This document shows, piece by piece, positions 23,931-35,896 of a stretch of DNA of 64,000 nucleotides; position 1 is the stretch's first letter; every line of letters starts with the position of its first letter. The stretch covers positions 27,636,420 through 27,700,419 of the forward strand of contig OX940865.1 of the NCBI GenBank assembly GCA_954871525.1, read 5' to 3'. The position numbers were made by a program, and so were the translations under genes. The notes below the pieces were generated by a model. It was not told where the DNA came from, made no database searches, and worked only from the letters and a program-made list of their open reading frames with translations. The stretch comes from Parietaria judaica. Its lineage: Eukaryota; Streptophyta; Magnoliopsida; Rosales; Urticaceae.

Positions 23931-25101
23931 TGGTAGCGATGAATATATACTGAGGGATTCCGCTTCGTTGTGGGCCGTACGATGTGGGCCTTTCAATCTC
24001 GGCCCTTTATTTTTTAGAGACTTATTAGGGTTTTGAGTCGGTTATATATATATATATATATTTATTTATTTCCTTCAAAACGACAAGAAAATATGAAACG
24101 ACGTGAAATCTGAGTACGACGTTGAGAAGGAGAAGAGCTTGACAGAAAACGACAGATAATAATGACATGGAAAAACACGACAAGAAAATAGAGATTTGAT
24201 TTTACTAAGTTGTGGATTCATATGACCAAGCTTGTTCTCTAGATTCTAGAAGCTCCTTGTTAGTTAAGGGTAAATGCCCAAAGATTTTTTAAACTCTTAA
24301 TATACTTCGGTTTTTTTTTTTTCCGAATACATAACGGGTTAAGCACGTAAATATGGCTTTTAGTGTCCAAGTTCAAGTTTCGGAACTCTATTAAAATAAT
24401 GCAAATATATGTAGAACCCAACCTAATGTACGTTAATTACGTATTTAATCATAAAATCCTTCTACTTGATTATTATATATTCTGATATTTGTTTTTGTAT
24501 ATTATTTGGTGAACATTACAGTAAACAAAAAAAAAACAGTTTATTTTAGGCTTTTATACTATTTTTTTGTTTCCTTTCTTTATTTTCAATAATTATTTGT
24601 GAGATGTGTTACATTTTAATATTGTAATTTTCCAAGGCTCTTTCTTTATCTTCATTGTTCTGAATTCTGGTATAAAGTGAACAAAAAATGCAAGGACTTG
24701 TCTCCTTCTTTCCTTTTTTTTTCACTTGCTTTTGAAAAAGAGAAGATGTTCTTCACTTGGTAATTGGTATTGACATTTCGAAATTTCAAATTCAAATACA
24801 ACCATGCTCTTGACCATCCAATAATAGCTTGATAATAATATAGGTAAAAACTTTAACAAAATTATTACCCCCATCCTATGATTAATGCTCTTGATCACAA
24901 TTACAACACGTTTTTGCAATGTGTATGCGTAGCCGAGAGCATTCCGTAAGGCACGAGCCGCGCCGATTTTTTCGATTCTATGGACAAGGCAATCCAGTAA
25001 TATGGCGAAACATACACGGAAAATTAACAGCAGCTAATCAAAATTCATAAGGGCAACACCTTCGGAATCTGAACAATATTCCCGGTTTCGTTCCGATCTG
25101 A
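23931..25101. other. Intergenic region, RPS27 to BRX family gene
   Basis: It contains the RPS27 promoter at left (a GGGCC-containing stretch, AAGGGCC on the minus strand at about 24000, resembles the telo-box/site II context common in ribosomal-protein promoters, inferred) and the BRX 3'UTR at right. A (TA)n run lies at 24045-24060. A segment at 24075-24190 is rich in ACGACA words. Confidence 0.35.
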
Positions 25102-28100
25102 TCATAGATATTGTTCGTGTATCCTTGCCCGATTCTCTTCCCACCATAACCGAGCATGCATTTCCCCGAACTTTACTCGGCTGCGAGAAGAAACGAAGCA
25201 TGTTTGTTGCATAATCGTGGAATGTTTATAAGATGTATTGCAACAAAAGATGACATGAGTTTCACTATGTTTCTTGTTGCTTGGGGTACAAGTCATCTTT
25301 GCTTAGAAACAAGGTGACGATCAACAATGCTTTAATAGAATATATAAAAATATTACCTGAATCTGACTCGCCGGAGCTCGCGTTTCCCGCCGGGCAACGC
25401 CCTAATGGTAATATAAACCCCAGCCTCGTCCTGCTCGACCCACTCGGCCTCCGCCTCGCTGGCGTTGCTCACAGAGAGCTCGCCCGAGCGGTCGGCATCC
25501 CGGGAATCACTGCTCCTGATGGAGGCGTCCATGGACGAGGCCTCGGTTTTGGCGGCACTGAGGCTGGACATCTTGGGCGTGGAGTTGTGGCGCGACTGCA
25601 TCGAGCTCTGCTCGAAGGAGTCCGACGAGGAGTACCGCTTTGTCATCCCCGTGGGACGGTGCAGGTGGCGGGGTAAGTGTTCTCGGGTTAGCGGCGGGGT
25701 TACTGGGCTGGCTTCAAAGGACTCCATCTTCGAGCTCTGTGACTGTTGAGTTCAAACATCAACAAAATAATAAACATAGAGAGTAATTTGTATCAAGGCT
25801 TCTTATTTTGTGAATTATCCCATTTTGCCGCTTGCACAATTTCTCACTGCATTTATATACTGGTAGCAAATTAGCAATTTCCCGTGAAATTATTAAAAAT
25901 CGAAATACGGTTCAGTAATTTTCGGAGATTTGGACACGCAAAAAAATTAAATTTATATGATTTTTTTCATCAAAATATAAAAGTAGAAATTGTAATAAAT
26001 GCCCATTTTTTGTAAAAGGTTTAAGAAAAATGGCCATCTGTGAGAGTAAAAAATACACACGGTGGGCATTTTTCTTAAACCTTTTACATAAAATGAGCAT
26101 TTTTTGAAATAACTCATATAAAAGAATATGAAATTTTTAATATAGTACGTAGATAATTATTTTTTTAAAAAAAAATGTAGTGTTTTTTTTTATTATTTAT
26201 TTGCGGTTTTTGTTGCCGGAACCTTATAATGCACCGTTTATATAATTTCATTCCTAAACACTAGTATAGCAGTATTCATGTAATTATTCACATTGCTTAA
26301 CTTAACGTCAAAGTTTAATTATTATTCTTAGAAAATACATGCATTGATTAGAATGTTCAACTATTATTAAGAAAAATTAATTGTTGTATCAAAATTTAAT
26401 ATCATTGGTGGTAAATGGTAACATAATTAGGGTTCGAAAATAACCTCGTCTTCAGATATTGGTGGTGTCGGAAGAGGGAAAGCTTGGCGGTTAAACCTCT
26501 GGACATTATAAAGCTCCATTACTCTGTCATAATTCTCTGCCCACCATCTCTGAGCTTGCCACTTGTTGAACATCTCCCGGCTAATCACACAAGATTAACA
26601 GTTAAAACAGTGATTAGCAAACCCTAATCCTAATTAATTATGACGACAGCACAGCTTTCTTCTTTTGACTTTAATCGTGCTTGGCATAATTCGAGGAAGG
26701 AATCTTCTCGAGTGGTAGTGTAAAACCATTATGTAAGACAGTAATTAATCATTCTAGGCTTCTTAAAGGCACGCTCAATGATACTTTTTTGACCAAGGAC
26801 GTACATGGAAATTAAAATATTAAAAAGGGTTAAGATTGTCGTTCGGTGAATGGAAATAAAGTGATGACAAAAGTGGCTATATTTGACCTTAGCTGAGCCA
26901 AAGTCATCAAGTGAAGTTGGTGGGGTCCAAAAGTAATCGACCCTTCACTAATTAATTAAGACAAAAGCTTAAGTAACGAGACAAACCAAAACTTAAAAGA
27001 TAAAAATTGAGTAATTGGAGAAATGCCCCCAAATTTATTTATTTTTATCAATAATGCCCCTATACTCTTTAAAAGTAGCATGTAACCACGGACTTGGGCT
27101 TAGGTTGAAAAATTATGCAAAGAAATGATATGGTTTGTCATGATTCATAAGTATTGATATTTAATTAAGTTTGTTCATTACAATATTGATCTAAATAGTT
27201 CATATATTCGGGGTGACATGAGTTACTCTCGTACTCAATGTTAAAAATGACAAAAACTTTATACTTATCCGTAACATAATTAGTGCTAAAATATAATTTC
27301 GTCGCTTAACTATAAAAATCCGACAAAGTTTTAAAAATTAATTAAATCGACTAAAATACTTTTAAACAAGTTGTGTACGTAACAAGGGCAAACTAAAACA
27401 AAAAAAGCTCATGGACATAATTGAAAAGTACTTTTAAAAAAATATTTTTTTTACTAGGATGACTGTCCTTATGCGAAGCAAAAGTCGATTCATTGTCCGA
27501 ATTCGAAAGGGATGTACTAGAATGATCCAATACCACGGTCGCAATAAGTCAGAAAAGAGGACCAAGGAATTAAATACCACACTTGTTTTTTGTCCCCTAT
27601 ACATAAGCATCCGAAACGTTTCAACTTTCACGTTTCTGTCTTGTTAGTTATCTTACTAGGCATAAAAGAAGACAAAACGCGGAGAATAAGGGACAAGCGT
27701 GGGAGAGAGCTTCTCCGACACATCGACAAAACAATCACTCCAAAAGCTTCTCTCCACAATCATACACTGTCCCACCACCAACTTCATTTTGTCACATCTT
27801 CTTTTCCCTTTTCAATACCCGAATATTTGCATCATAAGTACCCAACTTTGTACTAAGTGCGCGGTAAATTCTCACTCTTTTTTTAGTACCTATTTGTCTA
27901 TATCTCATTAAGATCCATCATATACTAGACAGTAGACACACAAAGAAACATTAAAGACGTAAATGTGTCTTTAATTTATCAGACGTTAACTTGACATAGA
28001 CAAAATTGAAAGTCGGACGTACCCACAAGCTGATTTACAAGAATGGATGCTTATGAGAGTTGAGACAAATATCCCTACATACATATAATATTATAATATA

Positions 28101-29295
28101 TTGCGTTGGGATTGCTTTCCATGAGAAGGCGTGAGAGTTACTGTGTTCACTCACTGGGTCCCTCCCTTCCAAAACTCCCCAAAAAAAATTCTTCATACGA
28201 AGTAACAAACAAAAAAAGTCATTCTCATTGTAATTATATATATATTTCCTTGATTCGAGGGATTGTATGATTGACTATGAACACTTAGGAAGCGATCCAA
28301 GACGAGACCCACCAACAATGGCTGACAATTGTTTAAGGCCATTAAAGAAAAAGATCTCAAGTGAAGAGTAAAGACGGACTCTCAATCAATGCGTAAACAA
28401 TCAAACCCAATGTGGATCAGAGAGAATTCCTATTGGCTTAGCGTTTCCGTTACTTCGCTATCGCCATTAAACCCAAGCAATGCAAACATGGCAACAATCC
28501 AACCACCATAACAGAGACGCAATTACACTGAAAAGCGGCACTGTCCAAATCAATTGGAAATGATAGGAGTAATTTGTGGTTTCGAAAAACCGGGTTGATT
28601 CCGTTTTTTAATTCAACTAGGTGTGTTTGTCTAATTCGAATTCTATCTCGAAACCAATTGGCAATGTTAAATTTCGGGTGTCGGTTAGAGGGTCGTACCT
28701 GAAGCGAATCCGCTTGAGGTCGTTCCCGCCGCGCGGGAGGGAGACGAACGTGATGAGGACGCCAGGCTCTACCTGCGCGACCCACTCCTTCGGCTCGCTC
28801 TCCTCCACGAACACGATCGGCGGCTCAACGCGCCGGGCCGAGCCACTCCCCGTGGAGCTCGGCGTCCCCTCGCCGCTCGAGCTCGAGATCCCCTTCAGCC
28901 GCAGCTCCATCTCCTTCCCCCAGACCCTCGGCCCCGAGGCCGAGGCCGAGTTAGTCCTCCGGTATGACCACCGGAACCGGTCGGAGTCAGCATCCGACTC
29001 TGCGCCACCTCCGCCCGGCGCCTTCATTGGCTGGCTGGTGCAGGGGTTGCAGTACCGGTAGGCTCCCGAGGCCTTCAAGGCCATGTCCTTCAGCTGAATC
29101 CACAACGAACTCGTCGTTAGAGACTTCCGATCCCGATCTCCAACGTTACGAAGCTGATACTTCGGATTGTGACCGTACCTGAGTGGTTATCGACTTCATT
29201 TGCTGCTTGGCAGCGGCGTTGGCCGAGTCCGATTCCTCCGGCGGATTCGCGTCGTCGTCGCCGAGCTTCTTCGGGCGAGCTATGCACGTCAACAT
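25102..29295 (-). CDS. BRXL: BREVIS RADIX family protein (BRX-like)
   Basis: Five in-phase exons: 29295-29179, 29093-28699, 26580-26445, 25742-25357 and 25180-25102. Product 370 residues, within the family range. It begins MLTCIARPKKLGDDD, with a conserved helix QQMKSITTQLKDMALKASGA. BRX domain 1 is at about 142-200 (EWVAQVEPGVLITFVSL, FSREMFNKWQAQRWWAENYD). BRX domain 2 is at about 316-370 (EWVEQDEAGVYITIRAL, HARLWWEENRARIHEQYL). BRX proteins associate with the plasma membrane and regulate protophloem, auxin transport and stomatal polarity. The MxTCIA Cys4 is kept, but the second N-terminal Cys common in the family (IAC) is Arg7 here, which may weaken lipid anchoring. Intron 2 is long (2.1 kb) and hosts a hairpin MITE nearby in intron 3. 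Confidence 0.94.
25985..26115. mobile_element. Hairpin MITE, copy 1 (in BRX intron 3)
   Basis: AAATGCCCATTTTTTGTAAA, AGGTTTAAGAAAAATG on the left is mirrored on the right by CATTTTTCTTAAACCTTTT, ACATAAAATGAGCATTT. The arms of about 45 bp are separated by a short loop with GTGAGAGTAAAAAATACACA. A near-identical copy in the same orientation lies at 63668-63795. It has no coding capacity. It lies between BRX exons 3 and 4. Confidence 0.78.
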
Positions 29296-29578
29296 TCTCC
29301 GATTCTCTCTTCACAACAATGGCGAATTACAGAGATGATCGACGCTTCTCTTCTCAGAAAATCAACTTCACAACAAAAAAAACCATGAACGTTAGAGCTC
29401 AGAAACACTTCAATTATATATAATATATATACACACTTTGACATACACCTATATATGGATGAAATGGAGCTGAGGGAGAGAAGCTTGGAGGATGAAAATG
29501 GCGTGAAGGAGGAGAGAGAGGGAAAGGAAGAGTGAGTGAAGAAGAATACTAATTTTGGCGATGATTAATAATTAATGG

Positions 29579-29610
29579 AAATTCTTTTTCTTTTTCTTTT
29601 TCTTTTTGTC
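29579..29610. repeat. (CTTTTT)n short tandem repeat upstream of BRX
   Basis: Four to five TTTTTC units, in the promoter or distal leader of the BRX-family gene. Confidence 0.7.
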
Positions 29611-29851
29611 ACGTGGTACCCACTACCGGGGGCTTACCGGAAAGGAAACGGTTATGAAGATGCTTGGAAGGCTAACGGGTCAAAAATTCGGGTCGAGACC
29701 GGCCCGCATGATATTGGGCCTTGTTGGGCTTGACCAGACTCAAGCGTTGGAGTGGGTTCTCTCTTTTCGGTCATGTCTGCATTACATTAGAGGTAAAATA
29801 ATAAATATTAAATTTTAAGACATATATAAATAAAATATACAATAAATTGAA

Positions 29852-30289
29852 GCAATAATGCACCATCTTTAGTCAACAGAGGTATTAAGTCCTCCATCTT
29901 TTAATAATGACAAAAATGCATAGACCGTGAAATTCGTTGGTCTTCTGTTAAGGACGTTAATTTGTGTTGATGTGGCATCTTGGGCTCGCCATATGTGGTC
30001 ATCCACGTGGTACATGAGTTTCCATGTTGCCATCCACATGGCATCTTAGGCTCGCCATGTGGTCACCCACGTGTTGATGTGGCATCTTCGGCTCACAATG
30101 TGGCTTTCCCGTCCCACGTAGATGGCCACATGGCAAGCTTAAGATACCACATTAGCACAAGTTATAGTCATTGACAGAAGACCAACAGATTTCAGTCACG
30201 CAACTTGTGTATTTTTACCATCACTTTAAAGGTTGAAGACCTAAAACCCTTGTAGTAACCCTTGTTGACCAAAAGTTGTGCGTTACCGC
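29852..30289. mobile_element. Foldback / Mutator-like element with long TIRs
   Basis: The left arm starts GCAATAATGCACCATCTTT, AGTCAACAGAGG; the right arm, reverse-complemented, starts GCGGTAACGCACAACTTTT, GGTCAACAAGGG. Similarity continues inward about 150 bp, through GTTGGTCTTCTGT and TGATGTGGCATCTT. The centre contains about three copies of a GATGTGGCATCTT, GGCTCGCCA, TGTGGTCA(C/T)CCACGTG unit. There is no coding capacity. A target duplication was not clear. It separates the BRX and NF-YA genes. Confidence 0.6.
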
Positions 30290-30601
30290 AATTTAACGAA
30301 TGTCGTACTACATACTATGTCACCAATCCACAACTCGTAGCAATGTCGTTTGTAACCCCAAATGCGAAAATACACAACACTATTGCCATAACATTAACGT
30401 GCCGGTAAAAATACCCAAGTTTAATACAATACCGTTGAGTCAGTAAATACACAGCAAAGCTCACAATCAGTTCAACACACACAAACACAAGTCATAGAGT
30501 TCAAGCACTTTTGCTTGCAGAATCATAATAGTAAATAATATCACACAGAAGCATCATCATATTTCACAGAACAGATGATGAGAACAGGTTTCTTGAGTAA
30601 C

Positions 30602-30622
30602 AAGCCAAGGATGATTTGCCTG
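30602..30622 (-). promoter_or_regulatory. miR169 complementary site in NF-YA 3'UTR
   Basis: The plus strand reads AAGCCAAGGATGATTTGCCT-G, which matches the mature miR169 family (UAGCCAAGGAUGACUUGCC..) at all but positions 1 and 14. The NF-YA gene is on the minus strand, so its transcript carries the complement about 46-66 nt past the stop codon. miR169 targeting of NF-YA 3'UTRs is an established, conserved circuit in plants. Pairing at positions 2-13 is perfect, covering the cleavage site at 10/11. Confidence 0.88.
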
Positions 30623-30667
30623 ACCACCGACCAGAAGCCGAGGTCTGAGGTTTTTCTGTCCGGTTTC

Positions 30668-32499
30668 TTACCGGACGACGGAGGCGCAGTGCTGGGTCCC
30701 TCCGTGGACGAGCGACCCGCTGCACTGCATCGCCCCATTCGGGAACCGCCTTCCGCCATCGGGAGCGGGGCCGGAGTCGGGGCGGGAAGCTGCGGAGAGG
30801 TACTCACCAAAACCTGAGCGATGAGTTTCGTGCTCCGGTCTGTCTTTGACGTTCTGGCGGTGGAAGTTTCCGGCGGCTGATGCCGAGGTCGGATCACGCT
30901 GCTGCTGCAGCTGCTTTTTGCTGAGGAAGCGTCCGCCGGATCCCCTCACCCGGTTCAGGGCGTGCTGATGACGGGACTCGTGGAGGTAAGGCTGCAATGG
31001 AGTGAAAGATATGAATTCAGGATAAGGAATTATGTATGAGAATTGATACGATTCGAATTGAATTTTTTTACGGGCTATTTTGATACCTGTGGCACGCTAT
31101 TACTAGAATTTGACAACTTTGTCCAGCCAAAAAAAAAGGGGGTACTTATCTCCACTTTTTAGATGAGAATTGGTAATTGTGATGCAAATAACCCAGTACT
31201 ATATTACCTTTCGCTGCTTGATGAGCTTGTTCTGAGCTTCTTGCTTCGCACGAGATTGGCGCCTTCTGAGGATGCCGTGGTACTGCTTGGCGTTCACATA
31301 GATCGGTCCATCGTCTGCGAGATCCACAGGTAATGGAACCCGTGCCGGAGCCATGCCCATCATCTATCACCCAACATATACAATGCATTAATCAAAGGAT
31401 ATAATACAATTAAACGACTCTACGATATCGATCTCTTCTCGGGTCTAGAACCGAAGTCACGCTGTTTCCCAACGTTCGAAAACCGTAAATCTAGAGAGAC
31501 TGATATGCTTGAATAATTCTCCTACACCTTCTCATTAATCTCCAGTCATAACTTGACAAACAATCAATGAAAAACGCAAACTGTTCGACTAGAGGAAACT
31601 TACAAGAGTTTGTGGGCCGAACGAAGCCAACAGCCCGCCAAAATACGGGTCACCATATTGGTACGGTACACCCGCCTGCAGCAGAAAACAAAAACGATTA
31701 CCATGAACATTCTAATTAAACAATTATATTAATCACTTTAATAACTTTATGATATACTCCATAGGATCCTATATATATAAACCAACCATTATATGGCTGC
31801 TTCCAGCTTGTGACGGATGAATTGTGAACTCCGGGTTTCCAAACATGAAAACCGGCTTCATTTGGTCCTCGGTGCCCTCAGAAGAGATTGCATCTTCACC
31901 TGAGTACATAAAAAAAAAAACAAGATGTTAGACGTCAGGAAAAACCCTGTCAACTACAGGGTCAAAACCGGTTATTCAGGTCGGTTCGGGTCTTTGTAAC
32001 TTTTACCACCTAACCGAACATTGGTTTTTTGGGTTAAAACTTGGTAAGCTTATTGTTACCATTTTTTAGAGGGGTTCGGTTTAAAAGTGGTTTTTTGATG
32101 GCGATGAAAGTTTAAATGGAAAATTTAAAAATAAAAAAATGAAAGATCGTATATCGTTTTCAATGAAAAAAGAAAAAAAAATCTCCAAAGCCTTTTTTAT
32201 TCCAAAATCAAATTTTAAAAGAGATACCAGTTAAGAATGACTAGCGAGTTACGAATTTACTTGTAAGAATCGAAATAAGATGCCCAAGTTCAAGATCCAA
32301 ATGGAAATAAATAATTCCGAGAAAGCAAACCAATGATCCTCAACAAAACATACTAGATTAACTACCGAAAACAATGAGAATCGACCGAGCATGTTACATA
32401 TTAATCATTGAGTACTTAATTTGTTAAATCAAAAGTTTCAACGTACAACTATTTTTAAAATAGATATAAAGTACCTGATTCTGATGAGATTGAAAACAT
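30668..32499 (-). CDS. NF-YA: Nuclear factor Y subunit A (NF-YA / HAP2)
   Basis: Five coding exons: 32499-32475, 31899-31787, 31675-31604, 31363-31208 and 30991-30668, all in phase. Product 229 residues, starting [20 protein letters not shown]. The core at about 91-145 has subunit-interaction helix [20 protein letters not shown], linker and DNA-binding helix [19 protein letters not shown] with GSGGRFL. These are the residues that bind NF-YB/YC and the CCAAT box. An upstream [14 protein letters not shown] block is typical of plant NF-YA. The C-terminal tail after [11 protein letters not shown] is Ser/Gly-rich and ends in CASVVR. An alternative splice at CTCAG/GTTTTGG in the last exon would change frame. 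A 5'UTR intron is likely, since AG precedes the ATG by six bases. It is probably regulated by miR169. Confidence 0.94.
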
Positions 32500-33720
32500 T
32501 GCTCGCTGAAATTACTCCCTCTCAAACACAAAGACCTTGTCGAGATTGCCCGAAAACAAACTCGAGGACGATCTGGTAAAGTGTAAACCGAAAAACTGAA
32601 GCTCCAAACTGAGAAACGTAATGCAGACAGGTATCGATCGAGATTCCTCGATGAAGTTCACATTAGAACTGAAAAATACCAAAAAAAACATTAGTCTATT
32701 TCAACTATAAATTAAAGAGCTTCTCCCAATAAATTGAGCAATATATATCCAAAAAAATAAATAAATAAATGCATTTATAAGTAATAACTGACTAGATTTC
32801 TACCAAAAAAATAATCTAAAATGCACCAAAATGGAAATAAATCAAGAACTAATAAGGTTAATTAATTTAATGAACACAAAATGCATGCCATATGATCCAA
32901 TAACAATTAAATAATGAGAACACAAGATTAACAAAAATTACAAAAAAAAAAAAAAGCAACCTCAATCTAGTTATATCTAATATATATCTACATATAGATA
33001 CACAGAGAGGTCTTATAAGTGATTTTCAAAGACCATGCACCAAAAATTAGTAAATTAAATATAAAAAATATACGAAAAATAATTTCCACATGCATAATGT
33101 CACAGTCAATCCACTGAAAATCATGAACACAGAAAACCCATAAGATCGAAGCTTTCCATTAATTACAGAAAAGCCCCTATCTTTTTCGTTGGGCTAAGAA
33201 GAGTACAGAGTCAACCAAATGCAGAAAAGAGAGCGACCCAGAACTCCATAACCAGAAAACGACAACGAAAGAACAAGCTTCGACGAGAATCTAGAAGATC
33301 CGAACATGGCAATACAGCGGACTGTTACGACGTCGTTTTTAGCAGGACCACCTCGCTTACTCTTTCTTCAAATCACAGGCAAGAAAAACATTGGCTCTGA
33401 TCTCAGCCTCTCTCTCGCTAATGGGGGAGAGAGAGAGAGAGAGAGAGAAACGTACGGATTGAGGAGAGAGAGAGAGGAGAAAAAGGAGAGACCTTTGGGA
33501 TTTGATACGCTAAGAAGAGGCAAGACTGAGAGGTGTTGGGATGAACTTGGACATGTCTCCTCTTCTTCTTCTTCTTCTTCTTCTTCTTCTCTCTCTTCTG
33601 CTGCTTCTTCTTCTTCTTCGTCTTGGTATTGCTGTAAAACAAAAGGCTTTTAATATTATGCGACGATGACGAACTTAAATCATTTTTAAAGAAGAATTCC
33701 CTAATGAAAGCACACTTCAC
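32500..33720 (-). promoter_or_regulatory. NF-YA leader and promoter region with GA and CTT repeats
   Basis: Read on the minus strand this should include a distal leader exon and a 5'UTR intron, because a TTTCAG acceptor lies just before the ATG. The segment contains (GA)n at 33426-33448 and (CTT)n at 33558-33622. On the mRNA strand these are CT- and GAA-rich leader tracts, and NF-YA leaders are often long. Exact exon limits cannot be set; GTACGT at about 33453 is one possible donor. Confidence 0.4.
33558..33622. repeat. (CTT)n microsatellite
   Basis: Two blocks of CTT triplets (33558-33590 and 33601-33622) separated by CTCTCTTCTGCTG. On the minus strand these are GAA repeats in the putative NF-YA leader. 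Confidence 0.85.
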
Positions 33721-33782
33721 CCACCACTTTATTCACCTTCATTTTGCCGATAATAGCCCCTCAACTTTTTCTAGTGGTGCGT

Positions 33783-34309
33783 TAGGGTCCAGGCGGGCCG
33801 GGTATCCATTTTTTTTTTTTTGGCCAAAGTCGGAACTTGGATTCGTAATTGAGTTTCTTCAAAATCAAAATCCGCATCCAAATTGACAATGTTTTGAACC
33901 CTTATTTTTGGATGTTAGTTTAGACCCGGATCCGGATTAATTAATAAAAAAAGTAAAAAATAAAAATAAAATAGTTTAATGCTATATCTTTTACTAAAAT
34001 ATGTATTGAGTTTTTAAAAAAAAATGAAATTAACATAAGAATATGAAATAGTATAAAGAAGAAAAAAAATCATTAAAAAGAGAGATAAAATATATATTAA
34101 TAAATAAATAAATTAAAATACATATTCGAGTAACCTATAATTCGGATTCCGTGTTTTTAACCTCTAAATCCGGAACCGGTTTTAACTTGTATATGGTTTT
34201 GAAAACTCGGTTCAAGTTTAATCCGATTTAATACAGTTGTGATTTTTTAAAGCAGTTCCAATCCGGATGCAGTTAAAACCCGTATTTATGGGGTTTGCTT
34301 ACACCCCTG
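33783..34309. mobile_element. Possible degenerate hAT-like element
   Basis: Left end TAGGGTCCAGGCGGGCC and reverse-complemented right end CAGGGGTGTAAGCAAACC share the TAGGG/CAGGG start and scattered positions. The interior has GGATCCGGAT, AATCCGGAAC-CGG and similar CCGG words, as in the elements at 48355 and 62957. The flanking octamers (TGGTGCGT, TTGTTGCC) do not match well, so this is only a candidate. Confidence 0.3.
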
Positions 34310-35858
34310 TTGTTGCCCCGTTGTGTTAAAAATGAAAAAAAAAATGTTTAACTTCTAGGTGGCCTCGTTTGAGGTCGGAAAATAATTCTCAATCCAATTC
34401 GATAATTTCGAATGCAATCTAATCAAACAATTGGGCATTTACTGTTTATAACTTTACATAAAATGTTATATTCAATTTGCTAAAAAAAGTGTACACCATA
34501 CGAAAAAAAAAAAAGTCGAAGATATAAACATCTATCTTCACTAGCCCCTATCCCTGGACGTGTAGACTTTTTGGTTTGGCCCAATTTAGTTCCACAAGTT
34601 GGAAAAGTTCGGTTATGTCGTCCAATGAGACTATAAATACACAACTCTAAATAGCATAAGACATAGCAAACATGTAATTATTAGGTGATTACTGAACGAG
34701 AGTAATGTACTAGTCTACTAGATCATGCGATGTGATTAATGTGTCGAGTCATTTATAATTTAATTGAAAATTCAGTACAATATGAGAGTAATTTGCTTCT
34801 TGAAAAAGGGATATTTATGTCAAAAATTTAGAGCTTCGGGGATAAATTCTAAAATATAAAAAGTTGAGGGGCAGTAACGATCAATTATTTTATCTACGGG
34901 CCCGTCGCTTGCGTCCAAACACTGCCTTAGCTCACCCTTTTGGCTTCATTCGGTCTCTCTCTCAGCCGCCCTTCACTGTTCAGTGGCATAATATCTGTTT
35001 TGCCCTTCACTTCTACTATTTATTTCGGAAATACCACCGACGGCTCGAACAGAAGGAAAACGACAAAACAATAAACGACAAAGACAAACAACAGTGAAAA
35101 CAAATGTGACATTGAAATGCATACTAAATTGGTTTTTAAAAAAAAAAATGCATACTAAATTGTCTTTTGTGTTGTTTTATTTTATAATATCTAATATTTA
35201 TATCGTTATTTTTAGTTCTAAATTAAGATTTTGTTGATAGTTTTTTTTTTTTAGAAACTTGTGAAACTAAGTTTGCTCGGTCTAGTTTTAAGAGGTTACG
35301 AATTAAAATTTAATGGAATGTATTTAGATATATAAATTTAGCTACTAGTATCACATATTCTTACATTGAATATATATTTATATTTTAATTAAAAAAAAAC
35401 TTATGATAATTTTATAAAAACACGAATGAGCAAGCCAAGTCGGGATAACAAAAAAAAAAATTGATCTTTGCAGAAAATATATATACTATCGCTGAAAGTA
35501 TATATTTATGTTTTAAATATTTTTAATATGAAGTGTATATCTAAAAACACATTTGCCATATAAGTACACAATTTTTGTTTTATAAATAATACCAAAGCCC
35601 AAATTCATCCATATGCCATGTTAATATCTATTATACAAACGATATGTTATGCTTATGATTAGATTTTAAAATTTTATTTATTTAAGGTTTTTATGAAAGT
35701 TGAGTCTTGTGCACATCTCTAGTTTAACAATATTATTTCAACATAATATAAAATAAATTTTAATATTGCTTTGCGACTTTTGTGAATAATTATCGTTAAT
35801 ATATAAATATAAACATGTCATTTTGGTAATTACATAACTAGTACATGTGTCGTGTCAC

Positions 35859-35896
<38 letters not shown>
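35859..35896. repeat. (GT)n(AT)n compound microsatellite
   Basis: About 9 GT units followed by about 10 AT units. Confidence 0.9.

Noticed and set aside
28621..29061. 146-codon plus-strand ORF
   Set aside because: Antisense shadow of BRX exon 2.
33783..34309. Firm hAT call for this CCGG-containing segment
   Set aside because: Ends match only weakly and the flanking octamers differ at about half of positions; retained only as a low-confidence feature.
34360..34925. Possible Tourist-type element starting GGCCTCGTTTGAGG with CCAAACACTGCC near 34915
   Set aside because: No convincing inverted partner or TAA/TTA duplication.
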